Assembly (NCBI GenBank): GCA_002104905.1
Contig: MCFE01000577.1
Coordinates: 1 to 56,633 of the forward strand
Length of the DNA stretch: 56,633 bases
Source of the DNA: Basidiobolus meristosporus CBS 931.73
Taxonomy: Eukaryota; Basidiobolomycota; Basidiobolomycetes; Basidiobolales; Basidiobolaceae
Direction of reading: 5' to 3'
Shown here: one piece after another, positions 21,110-31,254 of the stretch
Layout: every line of letters begins with the position of its first letter
How positions within the stretch are numbered: position 1 is the stretch's first letter
The notes under the pieces: generated by a model
Database searches by the model: none
Told to the model about the DNA's origin: nothing
What the model saw: the letters and a program-made list of their open reading frames with translations, nothing else
Position numbers and translations under genes: made by a program

Positions 21110-21790
21110 ATGGCAAACACATCCCTCTGAGAAATAATGGAATGAGCATATCAAAAGGCCATTGCATGGTTCAAATCCCATGAGTAGAAGATAGTGATGT
21201 AATTGAAACACTGTGCACAAACCACTAAAGAGCTGTACCTTAGATTCCACAAAAAACCTGGTCAAAAATCTCTTCACATCTATTCCTCAGTTGCTTTAGA
21301 TTGGTTCTCTGTTCATTTTGTCACATTCTGATTCCAGAAACTCAATCTCTTCTTTTGTCTGTATACCCTTATTGGCTATTGCATTTTTTTCATGCTCCTT
21401 ACTTCCAAGTGCAATAGAAGGTCTAGCTTTCCATACAAAGAAATTGGTTCATATGTATCAAATCCTCTGTGACAGCTGAATTACAGATTAAAATGATATA
21501 TCTAAGTCCATATACCCAACACCTGCATTTTGCCCAACTATAACAAGTAACTCTGTTAAAATTCACCAAAATATATATCTACCATAAAGCCCATTTTTCA
21601 TAACATTGACAGGAACCCTATGGCAGTCTACCTAGCCTTTAGCAGATACTCTACAGTATTTTGCCATTTCTTAGTCACTGGCTCCCATATATCATGGTCT
21701 TCAGCCAGCACTACAAGGCCTATTACTTTATATGCCAGCCATTGGAGCAAATTCTTTCAATAGTCAAGTATATTTTCTTGACCCTATGAG
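21110..21790 (-). repeat. R-family 3' region, copy b (tandem with the R gene)
   Basis: 21110-21790 is a degenerate direct copy of about 21780-22400. Shared landmarks are the TTCCACAAAAAACCTGGTCA / TTTCACAAAAAACTTGGTCA pair (21246 and 21908), GATTGGTTC / GATTGATTC, and GTAACTCYRTTAAAATTCACC (21547 and 22215). On the minus strand 21640-21760 reads LLQWLAYKV...LAEDHDIWEPV with stops, matching LLQRLADEV...LAEDQDVWEPV of the neighbouring copy. Confidence 0.65.
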
Positions 21791-22855
21791 AAATTATTGT
21801 GATGATCCCATCAAACAGCCGTCACAGATTTAAAGTCCCAAGACTAAGAGATATTGAACCCATCAGGACACTGTATAGAGACCATTGAAAAATAATTGCA
21901 CCACGGATTTCACAAAAAACTTGGTCAGAATTTTCATCACCACAATATATAAGTGGCTTTTGATTGATTCCCTACCAACTTGCTCACTTTTTGATTCTGG
22001 ACACTTGATCACCTCCTATGTTTGTGTACATTGACTGGCCATTGCCTCTTTTTCACATTCCTAACTTCCTGACTCAACTATTTCTCTTACATTTCATGCC
22101 TAAAAATGGATATATTTCCGTTGAAACTTCAACTGAACCCCAATTGCCAATTTTATTGACCTATACAAGTCCCTACACCTTAAACTAACATAAAGCCCAG
22201 CCCCACACTCAGCAAGTAACTCCATTAAAATTCACCACATAATAAGTATTTCTGTTGTAATGCTCCGTTTCCATAACTTTGGTGGGAACCCAACAGCTTT
22301 ATGCCAATGTCATTCACTGGTTCCCACACGTCCTGGTCTTCAGCCAGCATGGCAAGGTCTAGCACCTCATCTGCCAGTCTTTGCAATAAATACTTGCAAT
22401 ATCCAAGTGAGTTTTCTTGAGCACTGCTCATGAAGAAGTGCTGCAGCCTCTTGTTGTGCCTATTAATGTGCCAAGGTTCCACTGGAGGCATTGTGATAAT
22501 CTTTTGAGTTGTTGACAGTGTAGACTTGTCTGTTGGTGGGATATCCACTCTCTCAACAGTGGAGGATATGGAGGCTGTGGTAGACCAGTTGCCTTTTCTG
22601 CAAACTCATCTACCTTGCTGGAGTGTAGCTCAAATGGCTGCACTTCCAACCTGTGTGAAAAGAGCTGTTTTCTGGTTGGTAATTTTTCTTGGCTATGATG
22701 GGATTCAGTCTGTTCCAGGCCTGCAGCATTAATTAGCAAGAACTGCAGTACTTTCTGCATGCTTCACTGTCTCAGGCTTGGGTAGAAATTCTTCCTTTAC
22801 CTTTTCCTTGATTACTAACTGGTCTTTCAATGCTACATTGTCTGAGTGCTTCTTG

Positions 22856-23225
22856 TACCCTAAAAAAAATAAGAAAAGGCCAGTAAAATACCATCATAAT
22901 ATCAGCTGAAATCCAAGTTTCTCCAAATTGATAACTTTCAATATCTTTGTTGTTAGCTGGTGGGCAGGCAAGCAAACTGATTCTCCAGGAGGAGACTAGG
23001 CCAGCAAGCATCCATGCCAAGCTTTATAATTAGCTGCCCATTACTTATATTAAGAGCTGCATTTGAAATCTTGAGCCAAAAATATCAGCAGCATACCAGC
23101 AAAATACCATTAGAATACCATTAGAATACCATCAGAACACCAGCAGAACACCAGCAGAACACCAGCAGAATACCAGCCAGAAATCAGATGAACTCCAAGT
23201 ATGAGATATTTCATAGGGGTAATGA
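22856..23225 (-). repeat. Dispersed repeat 'S', copy 2
   Basis: Reverse complement of the repeat at 1880-2215, with the same pyrimidine-AG end (at 22862 side: CCCTAAAAAAAATAAGAAAAGGCCAG on the plus strand begins at 22859). It is inserted in the R gene between a segment reading RRKCSS and one reading VQEALRQC. It differs from copy 1 mainly by an expanded 11-bp tandem array. Confidence 0.7.
23081..23179. repeat. 11-bp minisatellite inside repeat S
   Basis: Nine consecutive 11-bp units of the form AAYACCAKYAG: AATATCAGCAG, CATACCAGCAA, AATACCATTAG twice, AATACCATCAG, AACACCAGCAG three times, AATACCAGCCA. The other S copy (about 1935-1985) has only some three or four worn units, so the array length differs between copies. 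Confidence 0.92.
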
Positions 23226-24759
23226 ACTACATTTTCTCCTTGATAAATTCTGCTCTGATGCATCTATTTTGGCCTGCTTGTCCCTTACTGGCACTCTCCT
23301 GACCACCTGATGTTTCTTTGCTGCTTGTTTTAAGCTCTCAGCCATAGTTGCGATGGGCTTCTAAGAAAGCACTGGTTTTCATCACTGCAAGGTCCTTCAC
23401 TGCTACTTTGACTGATTGCTTTTTAAGTGGTACTACACTTTTCCTTGAAAAATGTTGTGCTGTGCATCCATGTCTGCCTGCTTGCCCCTTGTTGGCACTC
23501 CTCCAGCTACCTGACATCTCTTTGACACATGCTTGGAGCTTTTGGCCCTGCTTCTAAAGGGCTCTTGAGGAAGCTGCTAGTTTTTAGCCATGGCACCCTT
23601 GTTATTTGGCCTTTGATAGTTTTGGCTATTCCTATGATACTTTCTTAGTATACCATTGCTGGCCCAAAATCAGTTTGCCTGCTTGAATCCATGATAATGC
23701 TCATGGAACCAGTCAAGTACATACTGCTTGGCCTTGGGTTCCTGATGGACCCATGGTATGCCAGCCTTAAGATGATGGTGTGCTAGACTTCTGATGGCCT
23801 CCTGAATATTAGCCCACTCTTCATTATTGCACTCAATAGCTTTACCAATCTTCACTGTCTATTGATTTTTAGGCTTTGGTATAGACAGCACATTGTCTCC
23901 CTCCCATGCAGCAATAGATTTTTCTGTGGGCTTTATCTTTGGGCACTGTAGTTGTGCTTCAAAGACTGTAGAGTTTTCCTTGCTGTTACATCAAGAAATG
24001 GCTCAATTCTTGACTGTGACATTGAGCTACTTGAGTTCCTTCTTTGCAGCAAAGATGCTGCTTTCTCTTCCTGTGATATTGATTGCTCTACATGTATTAT
24101 CTTCTCATCCTGTTTCTGGACTATTTCCTGATTTCACTGGGCCATTGCATCTATTCAATCAGCCACTGCACCTAATTGCTCTTTAATGCTTTGGTATGTG
24201 CTGACAATATACTTGCTAATATGGGTGGTGGTGATGTTAGGATAGACACCTGCTGGTCTTCAGCTGAGGGTACTGCATTTGCTACATTCTCATCTTCCTG
24301 AGAACAATAGTCAGCTTGCAACACCACAGAAGTGCTCAATTGCCTACTTGACTGAGAGCCTGAGGAGTCTGCATAATTACCTTCAGTGGGCACACTGTCA
24401 ATGTGGCCTTTTTTGGATGTAGCCCTGCTTATTACACTGAATGTCAAAGCAAGCTGTTGTCCAACTGTCCTTCTGCTGCCATCAGTGGTAGGGTTTAGTT
24501 GAGAACCAGACAATTTTACTTTATTTTTTGGCTGCATATATATGGAAGTGAGCCAAACCAAAGAGAAAATAATTTTACACATACATGTGTATGTGGAGCC
24601 GCAACTTTATTTATAATGCTTACTATGGTAGGTTATTATTGAATCTGAGATTCATGTAGGTGCAATGTCTCAAATACAAGACTGTCCTAAACTCACATGA
24701 GCATTGACCAGAGAGTAATATGACAGCGTTACATTATTGAAGGCCAGACTGTTTGCCCC

Positions 24760-25339
24760 ATGGACAAGACTGCTTTGATTCAATGCCATAAGAGAAGAGA
24801 AATAAATCCATGTGGCTATTGTAGCAAGCTTCTCAGCCATGAAGCATGCAGTCAGCATAGAAAATATTACAGGGATCACAGCCAGTGTTTTGCCACACAA
24901 GTCATATTTGACCATTCATCAGTACTACTGTGTCTCTATTATCTTGCCAGCCAGTTGATACTTCTATATTAGCACCTGGCCATCTTTGTCACCTTGCACA
25001 ACTGAGTCAGGTGCATTTGTGATGCCATTAGGCTCACTGATGAATTGTGAGTATATCTCCACTATCAACAGTACCACACATGAGCCTGGTCAAGTCCCAA
25101 TATGCAATAAGATAACACCCACTGAAATAATTGCCAGGGATACTTCATGGAGTCAAGTAAGCCCAGTAATCCATCTACTGGTGAATGGAGTAAGGATGTT
25201 ATTACAGAAGTGGCACATTTCCACTGATATCAGTAATGGGGGCTTTGAGGATTTATTACTACTTCTTGCCAAAATCATTCTATATAAGATGCTTTTTATA
25301 CATGGCATCCAAAATTCATCAGGATCTCATGTTAGATGA
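24760..25339 (+). pseudogene. CMC-type transposase, N-terminal fragment (copy 2)
   Basis: The plus strand reads MDKTALIQCHKRREINPCGY, then HRKYYRDHSQCFATQVIFDH, SGAFVMPLGS and GGFEDLLLLLAKIIL. These correspond to QYRKYYKDYSQYFASQVILD, SGEFVMLLGS and GDFDDLLPPLAKIIL in the copy at 8019-10213, giving mutual support that this is one gene family. The N-terminal C-X2-C...H pattern (CGYCSKLLSHEACSQH) could be a zinc finger. It includes the N-terminal codons lost from copy 1. The match stops near 25339, where a minus-strand Ty3 fragment begins; about 80% of the transposase is missing. Confidence 0.72.
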
Positions 25340-26002
25340 AAAGTGCAACTTCTTATTCATTGGCAGCTGGTTCAGCTGTAGCCACTGACCACTTGGTGGC
25401 ATGGTTAATTGCTACTAGGATCCACCAATGGCACTTCCTAGCAGCAAGCAGTCTCCGAGCAAAGTCAGTTCCCCATCTCTAAATAGTCTTACAGACTCCA
25501 AGGGAAAGAGCTCAGCAATTGTCTGTGGTTGGCTTCTGTTGATTTGGCAGCTTGGGCATGTTTTCACTAGCTTCTCAATATTTGGTTTCATTCTGGGCCA
25601 CAATGCTCTTGCTTTCACAGAGCTATAAGTTCCTTCAATTCTAAAATGTCCATATTCATTATATAGCTTGTGTATTAATTCCAAGCAGGCAACATAGTGG
25701 AAATAGTCAATAGGGCATCCATCAACTATTTGGTAGAATGTTACATCCTGTATTAGAAACTTGCTGGCTTTATCCCTGACAGTTTTTTTGATATCATCAT
25801 TGACCTCACTAGGAATGACTTTGTCCTCCAAATACTTGGGTAACAAGCTGGGCCAATCTGACTTATGCACCAGGTTGAGTTGTGCAACTTGTTTTAGCCT
25901 TGATAAGGTGTCAGCAAACATGTTACTTGTCCCTGGGCAACAGACAATCTCCATGTCAAATTGCTGAATGTATTACTTCATCATATAATTCATCTGGATA
26001 GT
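25340..26002 (-). pseudogene. G2 Ty3 pol: end of RNase H and integrase start
   Basis: Read leftward: the MNYMMKQYIQQFDMEIVCCP stretch is interrupted by one stop and is followed by GTSNMFADTLSRL, the usual RNase H end; then the integrase zinc finger with HKLYNEYGHFRIEGTY and CPSCQINRSQPQ, and the beginning of the integrase core (WWILVAINHATKWSVA) before truncation at 25340. It continues directly from 26713-27028 once the MITE at 26003-26712 is removed. Confidence 0.85.
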
Positions 26003-26712
26003 AGACTTGCACTCTTGGATAGTGCCAAATGCTGCCATAGTGTGCCAGGGGGGCCAAGTGGACCAGTGCTTGGTCATAGAGTGGGAAGCAAAATTCATCA
26101 TCTTCAAGCAAAGCAGCCCCTACATTTCACCTGTTGTGCTGGAGAAAATCCATTTTTTGACCTTTTTTCTTGGATCAATGTTGTGCAGGATGTATAAGAG
26201 GACATAAGAACTGAAGACATGCATCTGGTTCTCTGTATCCATGGCACTTTGAATCTGGCTCTGGTGGCTTGTAACATGTCACAAAATGTATGGCTCTATC
26301 TTGGTCCACTGGTACTATCTGGCACTATACGTGTTTTGTTTATATTTTACTTTGGGGCTAATATATAAATATAGGGCCAGATAGTACTAGTGGACCAAGA
26401 TAGTGCCATACATTTTGTGACATGTTACAAGCCACTGGAGCTAGATTCAAAGTGCCATGGGTAATGAGTGCTAGATTCATATCTTCAGTTCTTGTGTTCT
26501 CCTACACATCCTGCACAAGAGCAATCCAAAAAAGGTCAAAAAATAGATCTTCTCCAGCACAACAGGTGAAACACAGGGGCTGCTTTGCATGAATATGTAG
26601 AACTATGTTTCACACTCTGCGGCCAAGTACAGGTCCACTTGGCTGCCCTGGCACACTAGTGCATCACTTGGCACTCGTGGCTCAATGTGGCACTATTCAA
26701 TGGAACAAATCT
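26003..26712. mobile_element. Foldback (palindromic) Harbinger-type MITE P3
   Basis: Left arm 26003-26329 and right arm 26370-26712 are inverted copies around a 40-bp AT-rich centre. Ends are AGACTTGCACTCTTGGATAGTGCC and the reverse complement AGATTTGTTCCATTGAATAGTGCC, flanked by AGT (26000-26002 and 26713-26715). The ends match the Harbinger elements here. It interrupts an RNase H coding region. It encodes nothing convincing. Confidence 0.88.
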
Positions 26713-27028
26713 AGTACCTTCTGGGTAAATATATATTTGAGTGATATATGATCAGTCTTCACAATGCACTTGACTCCTTCAATATAGAGTCTCCATGTCT
26801 TTAAGCAGTGTATCATGGCAAGCATCTTCTTCTCATGCAATGGATAGTTTTGTTCTGCTGAGTTTGGGTTCTTGGATTCAAAAGCTACTAGGTATTCCTT
26901 TCCCTTATGTTCTTGGCTAAGTACTACTCCAAGCAAATAATCAGAGGTCAGGAGCTCTCAGGTTTGGCAGGTTTATTTCTGAGCATCTGAAAGGCAGTCT
27001 CACAGGCTATATCCCACTTTAAGGTATT
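26713..27028 (-). pseudogene. G2 Ty3 pol: RT-RNase H connection
   Basis: Minus-strand TLKWDIACETAFQML and then LGVVLSQEHKGKEYLVAFES, EQNYPLHEKKMLAMIHCLKTW and VKTDHISLKYIFTQK are the standard connection and RNase H blocks of Ty3 pol. Between them the text is weakened by a stop. Left continuation at 26002 downward, right continuation at 31255 upward after removal of Harbinger B. Confidence 0.88.
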
Positions 27029-27211
27029 AGACTTGTTCCATTGGATAGTACCACATAGTGCCAGCCTGTTTATGGTGCCGGATTGATCTGGCACTCTACG
27101 GCACTATCTGGCACTATAATATCTACCATGATACCAGTGGTATGATACAGTTACTGGTAATTTTACTCAATCTTACTTATGTTGCTCAGAATAGTGCTTT
27201 CCTTGCTTTGT

Positions 27212-28094
27212 TTACTCTTCATAATGCTCCAGACACATTTCTCTCAGTGGATGTCTTCTTGTATGAGCATACTGTGCATTAATAAGTATCTTAACTATTT
27301 TACCTATTCTGCTGTTTTCTCCTATATATGACTTTCCTCTGTATTTACCTGCCATTATGCTGACTCTCTTCAGATATCCAAATGTGTACTCTACCCTCAC
27401 TCTGAAATGACTAAATATCCCATTGTAGAGCTTCTGCTTCCTGCTAAGCACACCATTCCTTGGCTTCCTATAAGCTGTAATACATCCTAATCTCTGACAA
27501 TCCTCTCCTATATAGGCTAAGTCTGCCATACATTTCTCCCCTCTACTGAATTCAGGATGATTCTCTACCCAGAGTGCTTTGTCATGCCTACTTCCAGCAA
27601 ATGGCCCACTAAACCAGATAATGTACCCTCAATGTCAGACAGTGCTTGAAACTTCACACAGTGTGCCTTGTACTTCCCTAAATAAAAGTGCCTCTGCCCA
27701 CTAGAAGGTCTGTTAATCCTCACTGGGAAGGTATCCAAATACTCCTGATATGGAACCTGTTGCTGAACACTCTGGGATATGGAAGTCTATTCAAGCTTCT
27801 GAACCTAGTACTCCAAGCTTGCTCTAAGTCATTCATACCCTCTGCAAGGTGGTTCTCCATTGCTGTCAGCTGGGAATGAAAGCTTCTAGGACTTTTGTTG
27901 CCATGGATGGTGGGATGAAACCTTGTAGGGCAATAGTTCTTGTAATAGCAGAGAAGCCTGACAAGGGATCTCCTTGAGTAGATTGGGGTTGATGGTCCAC
28001 AGTACTTGGAATAGATCTCCTCTAGTGTGTCAAAAGGAAATCCAGTGGTAGTGATGGGATTGATGAGAAAAGACCATTCAGATGTGTAAGTCAT
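27212..28094 (-). pseudogene. PIF/Harbinger transposase, copy B (inactive)
   Basis: From the ATG at 28094 the frame reads MTYTSEWSFLINPITTTGFP and proceeds through YSRRSLVRLLCYYKNYCPTR, a helix-turn-helix-like region. A 2-base loss near 27740 breaks the frame after NRFHIRSI, and one lost T near 27625 breaks it again in the block that reads SDIEGN in copy A. The C-terminal third is intact: ADLAYIGEDC, GVLSRKQKLYNGI, RVEYTFGYLK with the catalytic Glu, and LREMCLEHYEE. Family: DDE_Tnp_4. Full length would be roughly 300 residues, short of the more usual 350-450, so an upstream exon is possible. Confidence 0.9.
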
Positions 28095-28453
28095 ATTAAA
28101 ATTGATGGATGATTGTATAAAGGCAATTTGAATTGATTTGGCGCAATCTGCGTTATTTATCTGATTTTTAATACATTATGGTTAAATTTCCATCAATTGC
28201 CATGTATCCCATCATTATGTCGCAAAAATCATCTGCAAACAATGCCTTGGTACTTTTATTGATGCTTTAATCATAGGTCTGTAAGCAAATAGGAAATCTG
28301 CAATTGATGTGATCTGATCCGTGTCAACACAATCCAAGAAGCATCATGCATAATATATGGAAAATTCAACAATCACATTAGTTTTCATATATATTTCATA
28401 TAAGACCAGGTTGATGCCAATATACTGCTGTATAAGTATCCAAATCCATTGCT

Positions 28454-29155
28454 ATGGTCCCCATACCAAGCCTCAACTCATCTTTAGTACAACCCAGACA
28501 AAACCCATCCCCCAGCTCACAAGTGCGGTCCGGACTGGAAAAGTCAATGTGGGATCTGTTTGAGTTCTTGCCAAATGATTTTAGTATGGCCCAAGTGTCT
28601 ATGATGAGCCTTCATACAGATATTTGGGCACTACTGATTAATCTAGCAGAACTAGATACTTCAGAGAGTTGATAAAGATGGAAGAATTTGAGTAGAAAGC
28701 TGTGGCATGAGTTCTACATCAAGATGCCAGCCAATGTATGTAAAAAGATATATAACAAGACAAGTATTGAAATCAAGAATGAGCTGAGAGTGAAGGGATT
28801 TGACAAAGAAGCCACACAGGGGCGATTTTGCGTGCAATTTGCACAGTACGGGCCGGACACATCCATTTGTGCCTCAACTTTAGGAACCAAAGAGATTTTG
28901 AATGAGTTTTTGCCTCAAATGACTAATGTACTACGTGATATATTAGTAGAGCTAAGTGGCTTCCAAGAGCAATATACACAGGACTCATCCAGGCAACAGC
29001 TCCAAAGTATCAGACAGAGGGTAAATGAATACCTTGAGGAATCAGATGGTGAGCTTCAGGAGGAAGAATACAGACCACAAGCAACATTGTCCAGATTGCG
29101 CCAGCACGCCTTGCTGGATTCCCTGCCATCTCTTGCAACCACAGCGCGCTGGCGC
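28454..29155 (+). pseudogene. Harbinger second gene, copy B, 5' part
   Basis: Begins MVPIPSLNSSLVQPRQNPSP, about 360 bp from and divergent to the transposase start. Blocks: FLPNDFSMAQVSMMSLHTDI, LINLAELDTSES, two adjacent stops at 28670-28675 where copy C reads on, then SRKLWHEFYIKMPANVCKKI, QFAQYG, STLGTKEILNEFLPQMTNVL and an acidic stretch YLEESDGELQEEEY. The solo LTR interrupts it at 29156. The first part appears to be a helical domain; no enzyme motif is visible. Confidence 0.8.
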
Positions 29156-29959
29156 TGTGGTGGTGTAGAGGTACTCCTGGGAGAAGCTACACTACTCAAG
29201 GTGTGTGAGGAGTCTGATGGGTGCAATAACCTCTGGGTCTAAACTGCTGGTGTCTTTGTCAATATGTCTCTATGGTAAAAGCTCCTGCTTCTCTAGCTTC
29301 CTAGGTGCTCCAAGTGTCTCCAAAGGCCTCTGTGTGTCTTGTGCACTACCCTGAAAAGCTCCTTGATGGCAGGTCTGAGATGTACTGTTGAAGGCAGGTG
29401 CAGTGATCAACTGCTAATCAATAAGGGAGAAGTGTTACTGATAGAAGGGATGATTTATTGATGAGGGATTGCCTTCCCTTAAATACTTTTCCTGATTGCC
29501 AAGTGATTACTAATGACAAGGTTCTAGAAGATTCTAGGCATCAGTGGAATTCTTGATGACATCACTATGGGCTAAAAATATGCCAAGAATGTCCTGGAAG
29601 GTTCTAAAAGGCACAGCACATCCAACCAATCAGGGATCAGTAGTCTGAAACCTGTGCAACATAAAAATACCATATATGGTATTGAATTGGTAGGGATGGT
29701 AACACAGACCTAGGTCATGTGTGACGGGTACTGACGTGGGTACTTGCCTAATGTAGATACAAATATAGATCACAAAGCTGAATAACATCTGGGATAACTA
29801 ATGCTAATAACTAATCAGGGTAAACATCAAATGGGGATAATACTAACAATATGGGCAAGAGAAGAATGGGATAATACTGATAAGATAAAATATGAATGAG
29901 TATATCATAATGACTATATGAATAAACTTTTCTGTGGGAGGTATGTTTACCCTACCACA
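29156..29959 (-). mobile_element. Solo LTR of the young-Ty3 family, reverse orientation
   Basis: Starts TGTGGTGGTGTA, the reverse complement of the family's TACACCACCACA end, and closes with CCCTACCACA, the reverse complement of the TGTAGTGGGG type start. GCGC at 29152-29155 and 29960-29963 is a 4-bp target duplication. The palindrome ATACCATATATGGTAT is kept at 29667-29682. Length is 804 bp; about 270 bp are missing relative to the 1072-bp LTR. Confidence 0.9.
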
Positions 29960-30508
29960 GCGCACGTCAGTCCAGAGTACGCCAACATCTTTACCAGAAC
30001 ACCCCGCATCAAGTCAATGCGCGTCGGGTCAACGCGCGTGCTTCAGAGCAAAACTACAAGAACTTGCCAAACTGCTCATTTAGACACAAGTCCATTGGAG
30101 CGGACCAAGTCGCATCAACTTGCAGCATCACATCAAGCTCAGCCAAGGGCCATCTCAATGTGTCAAGGTGCACCTGCGCGTGCTGTTTTGCCTGACCATC
30201 CGCAAGTTACTTCTGGTGAACTGACTGATGATGACCAACATGAAGTGCCTCAACCACCGGAGCCCTTGGCAAGCAAAAGAACGCGTCAGTGCGTGGCACT
30301 ACAGGCCAGTTCAGTTGGTTCAGTTGGAGCAATTCAGCGTGGCCAAGCTGTAGCATTGCACTCATCAACTAGGAGGCAAAATACTGACTACAAATACACA
30401 AGTAGCCAAGATAATAGTCAGCCAGGAAGTAGTATAGGTGTGCAAAGTGAGTCACTACCAAATGCTCTAGTAGTAATCCCTGTGAGAAAAAAACCCAGGA
30501 GAAGATAA
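29960..30508 (+). pseudogene. Harbinger second gene, copy B, 3' part
   Basis: Open frame rich in Ser, Thr, Gln and Pro with RTCQTAHLDTSPLERTK, SGELTDDDQHEVPQPPEPLA, LHSSTRRQNTDYKYTSSQD and a basic end VRKKPRRR, which may be a nuclear localisation signal. Copy C keeps the same blocks (39676-40280). The frame in use here is one base off the direct continuation of the 5' part after LTR removal, so either a frameshift or a short intron separates the two. Disordered tail of an accessory protein is my reading. Confidence 0.72.
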
Positions 30509-31251
30509 TGCAATCGCTTTGAATAGCTCAAATTTGTAATGATCCTGACAACCCTTTTTTTTTGCAATCCAAATCGAGCCATTGCAAATCAGTGATCATC
30601 AAATTTTTGATATAAGTAATATCAAGGTCGTCTCACATTTGAGACAGAACCCCTATAAATAAGCACCCTGCATATATATACATCATCTGTAATACCAGTG
30701 CAGCTATTGGATCTGTTTTGTACCTACACAATTGCTCGCGTGCTGGCTATGACACCTTGTCCAATCACTAGGATCAGGGATTTACTTGCTCAATGAGCAA
30801 AATGGGATATTTGATGGCAAATCAGGTAGCTTTTTTAGTAGTCAATGAGCCAATTGGGGGCGGCCAGCTTCAGGATACTTTTGGACCAATTAACCACTGA
30901 GATACCGTCCAATTGGAGCAAGGGTAACCAAAATGGTAAGTATCAGTGTAGTTTAAAGTGGGATACACATTTATTTCCATTTACATTAAAGAAACATATC
31001 CAAATACCAGATTTTACCTGCCATAATAGCGGTATCCAATTGTGCACATGATGCAAACATTACAAGTTGGCGCAATCATCCGTGCCAACCTCATTGTGTC
31101 AGATTGTGCCATAGTGTGCGAGATTGTCCCGCATAGTGCAAAATTGTCCAAGAACAATCCTTCCTTCTGGTAGCTATAATATTGCACCCAATTGTTCTTT
31201 ACAACCGTGGATTGTGCCGCACGCCCTGGCACAGTACAATGGAACAAGTCT
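30509..31251. other. Right subterminal region of Harbinger B, non-coding
   Basis: Shared as reverse complement with 38931-39675 of copy C, including the ATTTGAGACAGAACCCCTATAA region, a TATATATA run (30672-30679) and the CAACTTGTAATG area near the terminus. It holds no convincing gene; its conservation fits sequences needed for transposition. Confidence 0.65.
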
Positions 31252-31254
31252 ATT

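Larger units (their letters stand above)
22225..24582 (-). pseudogene. R gene: unidentified dispersed coding repeat, best copy (c)
   Basis: I do not recognise the family. The minus strand shows, in order: a Ser/Gly-rich start (24582-24172, likely from the ATG at 24534, MQPKNKVKLSG) with TDGSRRTVGQQLALTFS and PPILASILSAHTKAL; a coiled-coil-like stretch near 24110 (QKQDEKIIHVEQSI); AAWEGDNVLSIPKP and KIGKAIECNNEEWANIQEAI (23855 region) with PKAKQYVLDWFHEHY; a basic linker; and a C-terminal block (22548-22225) with AQENSLGYCKYLLQRLADEV and AEDQDVWEPV. Stops and frameshifts separate the blocks, and repeat S interrupts it at 22856-23225. Fragments recur at 6700, 21110, 45176, 48880, 49230 and 52630, each keeping the same blocks. 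It starts about 180 bp from, and divergent to, a CMC transposase start, so it may be that element's second gene. Confidence 0.6.
27029..31251 (-). mobile_element. PIF/Harbinger element B (4223 bp with nested LTR)
   Basis: Ends are AGACTTGTTCCATTGGATAG (left) and the reverse complement AGACTTGTTCCATTGTACTG (right), a 15-bp terminal inverted repeat that then diverges. ATT at 27026-27028 and 31252-31254 is the target duplication. It carries a transposase remnant on the minus strand and a divergent second gene on the plus strand, and is inserted in the RT domain of the G2 element. A solo Ty3 LTR (29156-29959) is nested in its second gene. Without it the element is about 3.4 kb, comparable with copy C (3.29 kb). 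Confidence 0.93.

Noticed and set aside
23081-23179. Short regular repeats resembling a CRISPR array
   Set aside because: The 11-bp units are directly adjacent with no spacers, and the sequence is eukaryotic; it is a minisatellite.
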